This document shows positions 1-9,477 of a stretch of DNA of 64,000 bases, piece after piece. Under the pieces are notes generated by a model. The model searched no databases, was not told where the DNA came from, and worked only from the letters and a program-made list of their open reading frames with translations. The DNA comes from Phascolomyces articulosus (Eukaryota > Mucoromycota > Mucoromycetes > Mucorales > Lichtheimiaceae). Within the stretch, counting starts at the first letter, position 1, and each line of letters starts with the position of its first letter. The DNA is taken from contig JAIXMP010000006.1 in assembly GCA_025677815.1 (NCBI GenBank), forward strand, positions 806,001 through 870,000, in the 5' to 3' direction. Both the position numbers and the translations under genes were made by a program.

Positions 1-519
1 CCCGCCCATTCCACTCCCGTCGTGTGCAGATTCCACGTTAATGCAGCACTTTTTTTGGAATTATCACAAAAACATAAAAAAAACTGCAGTTTTCAATTGC
101 GCGTCATTGATCTCGACGAGTTTAATAAACGGCTTCCCACTCTGGTAATGTGCTGTGATATGGCATGAGTCTGTTATATTTATATTATTTGGGAAGGTGT
201 TGCGTTTTTGATCCTGCTGAGTGAAATTCATAACGTGAGAATCTTCATTATTGATTTATGGAGTGTGTAAAAGTAGCACACTGTTGTTTATAATAAAAGC
301 ACCACTGTTAATCTCCTATTTGAAGTCTGTTTCATTGAAAGAGTGTGAATTATTGGTCCTAAAAATGCAATGATAAATAACTGTCTTTCCTTGTTTTCTG
401 TTATACTTCTTCTTTGTTAGAACAAATTAATATTTTTAGTATACTATTTGTGAAATCATATATATTCTCATCACGTTGTATTTTTCATGCTTGTATTGTT
501 TTTAAATATGCAATAATCT
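1..519. other. Left-edge spacer, no gene seen
   Basis: AT-rich sequence to the left of the retrotransposon. I see no open frame with coding character, no splice-delimited exons and no RNA gene. It may be the flank of a gene that lies off the left edge. It contains the pre-insertion target of the retrotransposon at its right end. Confidence 0.5.
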
Positions 520-534
520 ATGGCATATATAATT
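520..534. repeat. Target-site duplication, 3' copy
   Basis: The 15-mer ATGGCATATATAATT lies directly beside the T12 run (533-544) that is the A tail of the minus-strand retrotransposon. The same 15-mer is at 6057-6071 at the other end. On the minus strand the duplication begins AATT, so its first A residues merge with the A tail, as expected for target-primed reverse transcription. Confidence 0.9.
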
Positions 535-549
535 TTTTTTTTTTGTATG

Positions 550-568
550 GGAGTTTGGTTGGAACTCC
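550..568 (-). other. 3'-terminal stem-loop of the LINE
   Basis: GGAGTT (550-555) and AACTCC (563-568) form a perfect 6-bp stem around a 7-base loop, five bases inside the A tail. In several LINE families a 3' hairpin is what the element's own reverse transcriptase recognises. Whether that applies here is inference. Confidence 0.55.
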
Positions 569-689
569 GTTTTATTAAATTACAATAACATGTTCAATGG
601 AAGTGATGTTATTGCTGCTTCAAGTGACAATATTACAAAGAGATAAGAGATGTATGACTAGACTAATAGGGGGAGGGTCTTGTAATGTG

Positions 690-727
<38 letters not shown>

Positions 728-740
728 TATAGTTTATACT

Positions 741-3700
741 TTATAATTTAATATGGGTTGTGATGGCGTTTATTGCTGTTGTAGCAATTTGTTGAGGGAT
801 AAAGTGTTTTTCGTCAAAAACAGTTGCCCAGTGAGCTCGCCAAATATGAAGTAATATATATGAACATATGCGTAGAAATTTTTCATTTGGTATTTGCTGT
901 TGTACTCTAGCATTTTTGGTTATTGACTGAAGTATCGCGTATAGCGGTGGATGTGTATGGAAGAGGTGGTACCAAGCTAGGAACCAAACTTGTTTCTTTT
1001 TTGGACACCAGATCAGAAAGTGGTTGAGCGATTCTGTAGGATGTTGGCATATACGGCAGTGAGGAGATGTTACAAATGATGGACTGATTCTGTGTAGTAG
1101 ATTTCCATAAGGAATTGTTGAATGAAAGATTCGGAATAAGATGTTGCGTGTTATGTGGTCCATTTTAGTATACCAAAAGTTATTCCATCTGATGTGATTG
1201 TGTTGAGTATAGTTCGTCTGTTGCGTTTGTATGTGGAGGCGGTATCTTTTTGGTTTGGGAGATGATAATGCATTATGCTGCAGTAGTATATCAGCGAAAA
1301 GTGTATAGTCAACGTTACCGATTTCTCCACTATGACCCCCACCTGGATGATTTTTCGGGAGCAGGAGTGTGGCGAAGAAACGGCGAATAAAGATACGGAA
1401 TTCCTTTGTGTCTGTGAGAAACCGTTTGAGCAGTGTAGGATGCGGAGGGTGGTCGGAAACTTGTAGTGGACGTAAATGTTGTAAATTATGATCAAATGTA
1501 AAGAGGTCTTTTACTTGTAGTGTGTGATAACCCGGTCTAGGAGGAGGTCGGTTGTCAGGGTTCACATCAAATATACTGGTAGCTGGTAGTTGTAGTGACG
1601 TAGCAATTGCCATTGGTGGTGCTACAGGATAGGTGATCGATAGCTGGTCCATAGTACAATAGATAATATTAACTGGTGATGCTGTTGAAATTGCCTTTTG
1701 TTTTCGTGCGTTGGGATCCAAAAGTAATAGACGATGATCAGATATAAATTTACTTGTGCTAGCCATGTGATGAATCAAACATAATATGTGTTCTGGCAAC
1801 GTATCTAGTTCTTCTAGCATTGGAACAATCCATCGTAACTGAAGTGCATTTTGTTGTGTTATTGAATCTAAAAGACCCACCCCTCCTTGAGCTCTTGGTA
1901 AACACATTTTTTTGTAGGAGACCCTTGGGAACATTCGACTTGACAAGAAATTGGATATGATACTTTGAAGCTTTGAGTGAAATTTGTGTACTGGTGCACC
2001 GATCACTCGTAAAATATGCCAAAGTTTTGACAAAATCAGCACATTAAGGATTGTTGCTCGTCCACGAATAGAGAGACCTCGGTGTTCGTGCATTTGACAG
2101 TGGCGTTTGATGTTCTCTAATATGTTTGACATAAATCGGTCCAATTGTCCAGAGGAAGATGACAAAGGAAACCCAAGATATATCAAAGCATCGGTGGAAG
2201 TTCTATCATGACATCCGGGAAGCCCATGTTCCTGCAGGGCTGAACTCCAATCTTCTGATGATGGTTGACCAGACAAAGAGATGGCCTGGGTTTTGGTCTT
2301 GTTGAATTTTGCATTGGAGGCATTCTGGTACGTATTAAGATGCTGGAAAGGAACCTCTAAATCTGTTATATCATGAATGAAAACTAGAATACCGTCTGCA
2401 TATGCCAATGTTTTAATAGGCCGTGGTGCTGGAATTGTTGGAGGTGCTTGATTATGTGTTGTAAATGTATATCCTTGGAAACTGACATCATTTTGAATTG
2501 AACGGAGAAATGGTTCAATGGCTAAGTTGAACAGAATCGGGGACAAGGGATCCCCTTGCCGTAAACCCCTTTGTTGGTGTAGTGTGTTGCTAAGATGACC
2601 ATTGATGTTGATTCGAATATATGTGTTGAAAAATAAAGTAGTAATCGAGTTGATGATGGCTTCAGGAAAACCAAACTTTTTCAAAGTGCTAGTGAGATAG
2701 GCAGGGTGTATGGGGTCATATGCTTTTTCCTGATCTAATAAAAGGCCAATGTCCTTGTTATTGTGTTGTTGAGCGTTTTCCATAATAATACGAGCCGTAA
2801 GTCCATTAGTAGCAATAAAGCGATTTGGCATAAAGCCTGTTTGTTGAGGGTTGATCAGATCCTGTGCATTTTGGACAATCCGCGCATTCAGTAGACGAGT
2901 AAAAATTTTGGCGTCAACATTGATTAAACTAATGGGTCTCCAGTTTCGTAGCTGAGAAAGATCCCCTTTTTTTGGAAGCAGTCGAATTACTGTTTCTGTC
3001 CATGATGTGGGAAATATACCGCGATTTAGAGCATCATTATATACTTTACATACAATATTTTCTGCAGACGGATGTTTGAATACCAACTTCCATATTCCAT
3101 ATGGTAACCCATCTAGTCCAGGGCTGCTTCTTTTTGGTGTTCTTGAAGCACCTGTTATCAAATCGTCCAAAGTAAATTCCTCCATTAAAATTTCTCGATC
3201 AGTATCATTTAGCTGACATTCTGGTGGTATATGTTGATGGAGTTGTTGAATAGCATTATCATCGACTGGTGTAGGAGTATATAGATCCTGGTAGAAAGTG
3301 GTTGCAGCCTCTTGCATAGAGGTTATATTATCGCAGAGTTCGCCAGTTGAGGGATTAATCAATGGTGGAATGTTAATTTGTGTTTGGTTATGTACTGCAA
3401 GTTTCTTGAGATAGCCGGCTGAGGTTTCACCTAGTTCCCTCCAACGAACACCAGCTTTTAGTGCAAGCGTATCGCATGCTTCTTTTTGTGCTATGGATAT
3501 TTGTTTTTCGATGATCGGGAGGAACCACGCTTTAGTTGCTGCAGATGGTTTTTGTCGTAGGAATTTGTTCCGCTTAGATTGTAGTTTGGCAAGATATTGG
3601 GTGGTTTTATTAATACGTTCCCGGCTGTATTTTTGCATAATCTTTTTAAGTGTGGATTTTAATTTTTCCCATTGGTGTTGTGGTGTTTGATTAGGGTCAA

Positions 3701-4526
3701 TACGCTCGAAGAATTGACTTAGCTGAGAAGCCAGTTCTCTTCGGAAGTCCTTGTAGTCAAGAATTAGTGGGTTACCTCTCCAATAGCCTTTACCCGTTTT
3801 CGTTGGCCCCAAGTCGAAGGTGGTTAATAATAAGGCATGATCTGTCCAACTAGTAGCGAGGAAGGATACCTCTTTGTTTTTAATACAATTTTTAAACTGG
3901 GTTGATGCAAACATATAATCAATTGTAGATATTATGCAATTGCCCCTACGAAAAGTTGGTAAATTGTCTTCAGCATTATCGGGGTTGATGCAATTGATGA
4001 ATTCTTGTGTTAACATATTGAACCACTCTGGTGTAGCATTTCTATGGTAGTTTGTTCTTTGGTAGCTGTAGTTGAAATCTCCAGTTATAATTAAACGTTG
4101 ACGATAAGGTTGATTGTTGTCAAAAATTATCGAATTGTACAGATTGGAGTAGAAATTTTGACGGTGTTTGGGTGATGTTGCTGGTGCATACAGTGTAAGT
4201 AAGAAAAAAGGTTGAAAGTCATTGCGTGTATGTTCGACTCTGACAAGGATATGTCGGTGGTCGTTATAGATTTTTAGTTGTGTAAGATTAATATCAGATG
4301 AGAGTGCTACAATTCCACAATGAGCTGTCCAAAAGGATTGTGTTGCACAGAAAGTATTATGTCGTCTTTGTTCTTTTTTAATGTTGTTGACATGTGATTC
4401 TTGAATGGTGATGATGTGTGCTTGTTGAGTACGGAGGTGTCGAATAAGTTGATTTTTGTTTTGGTGTAGGAGTCCATTACAATTGATGGACGCGATTGAT
4501 ATATTATTATTGTTTAATATCATCAT
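741..4526 (-). CDS. LINE ORF2: endonuclease-reverse transcriptase, YADG active site
   Basis: This 1261-residue frame is open from end to end. The N-terminal 240 residues form an AP-type endonuclease: the Glu of IQESH, the LYAPA strand, GDFN, STIDY, and a C-terminal WTDH where SDH is usual. The reverse transcriptase lies near residues 440-760: PISL in the fingers, LLLDQEKAYD with the first catalytic Asp, the RQGDPLSP block, and AYADG at 708-712. The normal motif is YxDD, so the second Asp is Gly712 (GGT, one base from GAT). A C-terminal zinc finger (CRIC...NHFLIWC) matches the zf-RVT type. Function by family: nick the target and copy the element RNA onto it. The endonuclease looks intact; the polymerase is probably impaired. 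The start ATG was chosen as the first Met upstream of the endonuclease strand. Confidence 0.93.
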   Translation of the reverse strand: MMILNNNNISIASINCNGLLHQNKNQLIRHLRTQQAHIITIQESHVNNIKKEQRRHNTFCATQSFWTAHCGIVALSSDINLTQLKIYNDHRHILVRVEHTRNDFQPFFLLTLYAPATSPKHRQNFYSNLYNSIIFDNNQPYRQRLIITGDFNYSYQRTNYHRNATPEWFNMLTQEFINCINPDNAEDNLPTFRRGNCIISTIDYMFASTQFKNCIKNKEVSFLATSWTDHALLLTTFDLGPTKTGKGYWRGNPLILDYKDFRRELASQLSQFFERIDPNQTPQHQWEKLKSTLKKIMQKYSRERINKTTQYLAKLQSKRNKFLRQKPSAATKAWFLPIIEKQISIAQKEACDTLALKAGVRWRELGETSAGYLKKLAVHNQTQINIPPLINPSTGELCDNITSMQEAATTFYQDLYTPTPVDDNAIQQLHQHIPPECQLNDTDREILMEEFTLDDLITGASRTPKRSSPGLDGLPYGIWKLVFKHPSAENIVCKVYNDALNRGIFPTSWTETVIRLLPKKGDLSQLRNWRPISLINVDAKIFTRLLNARIVQNAQDLINPQQTGFMPNRFIATNGLTARIIMENAQQHNNKDIGLLLDQEKAYDPIHPAYLTSTLKKFGFPEAIINSITTLFFNTYIRININGHLSNTLHQQRGLRQGDPLSPILFNLAIEPFLRSIQNDVSFQGYTFTTHNQAPPTIPAPRPIKTLAYADGILVFIHDITDLEVPFQHLNTYQNASNAKFNKTKTQAISLSGQPSSEDWSSALQEHGLPGCHDRTSTDALIYLGFPLSSSSGQLDRFMSNILENIKRHCQMHEHRGLSIRGRATILNVLILSKLWHILRVIGAPVHKFHSKLQSIISNFLSSRMFPRVSYKKMCLPRAQGGVGLLDSITQQNALQLRWIVPMLEELDTLPEHILCLIHHMASTSKFISDHRLLLLDPNARKQKAISTASPVNIIYCTMDQLSITYPVAPPMAIATSLQLPATSIFDVNPDNRPPPRPGYHTLQVKDLFTFDHNLQHLRPLQVSDHPPHPTLLKRFLTDTKEFRIFIRRFFATLLLPKNHPGGGHSGEIGNVDYTLFADILLQHNALSSPKPKRYRLHIQTQQTNYTQHNHIRWNNFWYTKMDHITRNILFRIFHSTIPYGNLLHRISPSFVTSPHCRICQHPTESLNHFLIWCPKKKQVWFLAWYHLFHTHPPLYAILQSITKNARVQQQIPNEKFLRICSYILLHIWRAHWATVFDEKHFIPQQIATTAINAITTHIKL

Positions 4527-4647
4527 TACTAATAGAGATTATAAGTTTATTGTAATCCAGCTGATTTGCCGAATTCTTGTTCCTTTTGTTGCTGCTCTTT
4601 TCGTTGGCTGTTGGATCGTGTGGTGACACCAACATGATTATTTTCTT

Positions 4648-6055
4648 TCATACTGTATTGGGCTTCATATTCTTGTACAAATTGTGCGATTTTTGCTGTA
4701 AAATGATATACAGAATGGCTTGCCATTCTTGGTTAAGATTGGTTTCATGGATTAAACTTTGTCCAACATCAGATATATGCAATTGGTCCATCCAGTCTTG
4801 TTCCAGGTTGAGATTGCTTGCATGCTCCTTGATGTTTTCATTGACTTGTTTGTGATCGGATTCGATAAAAGACAAAATGGCATCGTCCATTTTTTGTTCG
4901 ATAAATCCAAGCTTGTGGTACTCCTCGCTATTATCCATTTCATCAACGACCATATCGCCAGAGTCATTTATGGTAGATTCTGGTTTCTTTGGTTCCAAAA
5001 TAGGAGAAGATTTTGGTTCGGTTTCTTGATCATGTTCATTTCTCAGTAAAGAGAAGGTGTTTTTATTTTGAGAGTGTTGCGTTGGTGTTACGTCCACCAC
5101 ATGTTTTGTTCCTTTTGAGGAGGAAGAAGATGTGTTATGGTTCCCACCAGTTTTACGACGATTGCGTTTACCACCTCCCGGTGTCCATTGTTGACTTGCT
5201 TTGGCAAAAGGACAGCTGTCTGCAAAGTGTGTCTTATCACCACATTTATAACATCCTTGATTGTTACGCTGACCTCTAGGGCAAACTTCTCGAGCATGTC
5301 CTGCTTCATGGCAACGAGAGCAATACAAAGGCATCTGATCAAAGTTGGCATAGATCAGATCGTCTGGATCCCCACGCCAAGGAACATGATGATCCAGTTT
5401 TTTATATTTTTTTTTTTTTTGGACGTTCTTGGATATCAAGGACTGCAAATCCATTTCCCATGTAAGCCTTTGTTTGGGGATCACGGTTAATGCCAACATC
5501 CAATATTTCACCGTAGGATCCAAGTGTCTCTCTTAATCCTATTTCTAACTCGTTTTGATCGAGAAGAGGAAGGTTGGAGAGTCGAACCTTTTGAATTTTT
5601 GCGTTTTTGTCGAGAGCGATAGCTGCTCTGATGTTAATTGTAGAGGAAAATTGGATGCCTTGCATTAGAGCATGCTCTCTTTCTTCCTCTGTTTTTAAAT
5701 TGACTTCAAGATGAACTCGTTTTCCTTCTCTATGAATAAGGATACCTCGGTTCTTAGGAAATATTTCCATGGCTTTGGAAACGGCTTCGTTAACGAAACC
5801 GGGACATGGACTGATATCGAAGATAACACTGCCACTGTTACGTCCTACTCTCCACACACGCGAGTAGTAAGTCACTGTCTTTGGGTCTTTTTCATTGTTT
5901 TGTCTATGTGCATGTACCAGAGATACACGTTCTGCTTGGACTACTCGAGCCCAAGTAAGAACTGGAGCAGGAGATACAAAAGTTGTAGATGGTGTTTGTA
6001 TAGCGGTGCCTGTTTCACGCACAGGCGTTTCTAGTTGGTTGTCGGGAAGAGCCAT
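4648..6055 (-). pseudogene. LINE ORF1 (RRM-like, two zinc knuckles), frameshifted at an A14 tract
   Basis: ORF1 is carried by two overlapping frames. The upstream frame (6055-5402, 217 codons) has a low-complexity N-terminus and, near residues 155-210, an RRM-like fold (VRLSNLP and GFAVLDI as RNP-like strands). It runs into a 14-base A tract (5407-5420) and stops just after it. The continuation is open in another frame to 4648. It carries two perfect CX2CX4HX4C zinc knuckles (CSRCHEAGHAREVC and CYKCGDKTHFADSC) and an acidic Ser-rich tail. ORF1 proteins of this type coat the element RNA. One fewer A would join the frames, so this is either a decay mutation, a homopolymer read error, or a slippage site. 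The spacing to ORF2 is about 120 bp. Confidence 0.85.
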
Positions 6056-6056
6056 G

Positions 6057-6071
6057 ATGGCATATATAATT
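6057..6071. repeat. Target-site duplication, 5' copy
   Basis: A perfect copy of the 15-mer at 520-534. It directly abuts the LINE ORF1 start codon and so marks the 5' junction of the insertion. Confidence 0.9.
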
Positions 6072-6143
6072 AATTTTCATAGTGAAGAAAAAACCAAACT
6101 TTAACTCCGAAAGGCACTAGGAGTGGAGACACCTGTCCGGCCT

Positions 6144-6205
6144 TGTGTAACAATGGGACCTCAGGACTCTCCCCTCGGGGACTTTTATCCAATTATTGTT
6201 ACACA
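6144..6205. repeat. Short inverted repeat flanking a GC-rich core
   Basis: TGTGTAACAAT (6144-6154) is repeated in inverse at 6195-6205, an 11-bp perfect stem. The 40 bases between contain a further small stem (CCCC/GGGG, 6170-6180). It lies outside the LINE duplications and is not part of any gene I can see. Its function is unknown. Confidence 0.6.
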
Positions 6206-9200
6206 CAGCTAACCTATGGGATGAAGAAACGCGAAATCGTCTTTTGATCTTTTTTGCCCTCCATTCCTTTTATTTTATGTTTTAATGTACTTCATTCCTT
6301 TTTTTTCCTACACTATTTTTTATTATACTCATTTCGTACTTCTTCTAATCTCATCTTCTCAAAATAGCAAAAGACTTTTTTACTGGATATATAACTACTA
6401 CCGGCCAGCTAACACAATTTTCTGTGTTCCCCTTCGGCAAGCAGTATCATAATCGAATATGATGTGTTCAATAGAGCAAGTAACTTCGAAAAACTGTGAG
6501 GGTTAGATATCACGTTCTAAATCTTTTTTTTTTCCACGGTGCATTTTAGGGAAGATGTTATAACTTTTTTTTGTCACCATTTATTTTCTGAATATATACT
6601 ACTTATAGAAACTTATAAAAAAATAAATAAATCGAGGATAGTTATAATGAGATAATAGTTGTGGACGCAGAGATAAAATCATCAAGGCGCTAAGATCAAA
6701 ATAATATTAGGACGCTAAAATAAATTTAATAAAACGCAAAATTGTGCTGGTGTGGTAACACTGTTTCTAAAGAACTTGACGGATAAATTCATTACTCTTT
6801 TTGTAATGATGACAGCTACGTTTCTCGGCAGCCATTATGTATTATTATCAAAAATCCAATGTGTCACCATTAAATATCAAATGGGGATGGTATATGCATT
6901 TAATAATAAGGTTATCTTATACTGGCTGCGTTTCCTTGATAATAAATTCAGCAGATGATCGAATCAATATATGAACAACCAGAATGTATAGTTTAGCAGT
7001 AGCTTTAAATGACAGCAATATCGGATAGCATCAGTATGTAGATTTTGTCTACTTCATATCTCTCGGATTCTCACATTATTATTTGCATGATTACAAAAAG
7101 AGAGTGTTGGTAGCACCGTTCTCGTATTCTTTTTTCTGTTTCTTTTTCAGCGTCTTTCTTTATAGGAAAGAACCTTTCTTTCGATGACTTCTTTTTTTAT
7201 ATTAGAATTTCATGTAGCACATTATTAAAAAAATATGCATTGGGTCAAGCTAACGATGTTTTCCTATGCTAGTTAGTCTTGACGACTCTACTGTGAATTG
7301 ATACGTATTGATAATTAAGACAAGCTCAGGTGCATCAACATCATTTAATATCTTTTCATATATGTATAAGCATCCTATGGTAGTATGACCGCGTTTATAT
7401 GTTAGTCATCTATTGTTTATTATATATAAAAAATGATCGAACTAATAAAAAAACCTTGGAATGTAACAATACTATTCCTGATGAACTATTAGATTTTGAT
7501 AGTTAAAACATAGCTCATAAAAATACAATACCTAGGCAACAGATGTGCTTCTGAATAGAAACAATAGGTGATATGTATAATAGTATGATTGATAGTTTAA
7601 TACTACAGGAGCTTATATAGAGAAGAATTTCTCCTCACAATTTAGTTTATCATGGATTCTTCTTCCACGTATACTAAAATTATTCTGACAGAGAAGATCC
7701 ATCGTTGTATTTTATTAGACCCATTTAAGAAAAGAAAATCTACATAGAAGAGTGAAGGATGCTAAGCATAATTTATCAATACCTAAAAAAAGACAGATCA
7801 AAACTGACTAACATTACATGGATGTTGCCTGAATTAGTATTAATAAAAAGGCTACCATTTACTGCATAAATACTATATATTTTATTGCTGATAATGTTCT
7901 TTTTGTAATTATATTATTACCCTTGACTATATATCAGATACGCTCTTCTGAAAAAAAAAGACCTTTATATAAAAAGTAACTACAACTAAAGCGTGCTTTC
8001 TATTGAGTTATAAAATAAAATAAATTAATACGTATGGAATATTATGAATGGGAAAGACTGTGGTATAATATACATCCTTAATTAACAAAAATGGTATAAG
8101 GTGAACGTCGCAGGTAATTTAGGACCATTTCTTCTCGTACCTATGCGCCACATAAATATAGATTTATGATATTTCTCATCCTATTTTGCCTACGTATTCT
8201 CCTAATTTCCCTCCTTCTAACCCCCTTTCTAATATATGCCTTGTAATACCGAAAGTGTATCAGCCAAAAACAGTATTATACTATGGATATAATAACGAAC
8301 TTCTGGTTGCTTTTAAATCATGAAACATCGTAAATACCACTGTTTGCTGTTAAGTATTCTAGTACAAAAATATGTGAGAATAAGTATGTCTAGTTTTATT
8401 TATCATTCTTTATGTAAAGCCAAAAAGGAAAGAGATCAGGCCAGAAGGAATAGGACAGGGATATGTCAACATATACCTATTATTATTATTATTATTATAC
8501 CATTGACTTGTTTTCCCTCCTATTGCTACTATTACTCTGTAAATATCCTTGTTCATTATATGCATACATGCGACCAATAGAATACGTGTCATTTACTCAT
8601 CATTACGTATTATAATTAGAATAAAGGATTTAAACTTTTTAATTATTACATATTCAAGAATACATCAATAATCACTCCTTTTTTGGAGTTTCCTCCGTTG
8701 CATGGCAAGCATACCAGAGGAAAATATGCATTTTTTTAAGTGAAATCAAAGGTTATTCATTCCTACTATGCGAAAATATACAGGGATGTATATATATATG
8801 TAGTTGAACTGATCTACGTATCACAATATGATAATAATCTAAATGCACAACCATAAAGAAGTAGAAATGTTGTTAGGAGGTTCAGTGAATGACGTTGGTG
8901 TGCCTCGGGACTTAACTACTAGTGTTTGGTTTTTTCTTGACAATCAGAATTTATGCTAACAGCACAAAGTAAATATAAATCTTTAATTAACAGACATGAG
9001 GAAAATCGACACGTTGTATCCATGGTACTACAACTGTTGTTGTTGACATGTAGAAAATGCTTATTTATTATCCTTACAAAATCAAATTATGTTATAGGAT
9101 GAATGTCAAACTTTATAATTAAGTTCATACTAAACAGTCCATCGATTACGCCATTGTAATAATTTGTACCACCTCACACATCACACATGAACGATAGTTT

Positions 9201-9477
9201 AAACACAAGATATAGCTTTTTTATTAGGAAAAGGATGTTTATGGTTTTTTTTCCTGGTATGTAAATATATATTTAAAAATATAAAAGATGCATGTGATGA
9301 TGGGGGAAAGAGTTGTCGAAATACATGAATTTTATATAAAAAAAAATAGAGTGAGTGATATAGAAAATTCGGAGAAGGGAAGAAGAAGGTTTTATTTTTT
9401 GTTGGCTTTGGCAATAGAAATGATGAATGGGATGGGATAGATGGTTGTGAGATAAAGAGTGAATAGTTAATGTTTAC
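6206..9477. other. Gene-poor spacer
   Basis: About 3.3 kb of AT-rich DNA with only short chance frames, T and A runs, and a small TTA repeat near 8480. I see no splice-linked exons, tRNA or transposon protein. The part next to 9477 is presumably the 3' UTR of mvp1. Confidence 0.6.

Larger units (their letters stand above)
535..6056 (-). mobile_element. Non-LTR (LINE) retrotransposon, RRM/zinc-knuckle ORF1 plus EN-RT ORF2
   Basis: The element reads right to left. ORF1 begins one base inside the right target-site duplication (start codon at 6055). It is followed by a spacer of about 120 bp, ORF2 (4526-741), a 3' UTR with a (TA)14 run (695-722), a stem-loop (550-568) and an A12 tail (533-544). 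The gene order and domains (RRM-like and CCHC ORF1; apurinic-type endonuclease, reverse transcriptase and C-terminal zinc finger in ORF2) are those of L1/Tad-like LINEs. The identical 15-bp duplications show a recent insertion. There is no 5' UTR inside the duplications, so the copy is probably 5' truncated, or the family has almost no leader. Two lesions are visible: an ORF1 frameshift and a changed RT active site. Confidence 0.93.

Noticed and set aside
1151..3690. Additional frames on both strands inside the LINE
   Set aside because: They overlap ORF2, which has clear endonuclease and reverse transcriptase motifs over its full length.
6206..6250. Hammerhead ribozyme suggested by GGGATGA...CGAAA
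   Set aside because: The core needs CTGATGA and a stem II between the conserved boxes; neither is present.
8320..8592. Opposed open frames of 60-86 codons
   Set aside because: Low-complexity TTA repeat and no recognisable motif; no splice partners.
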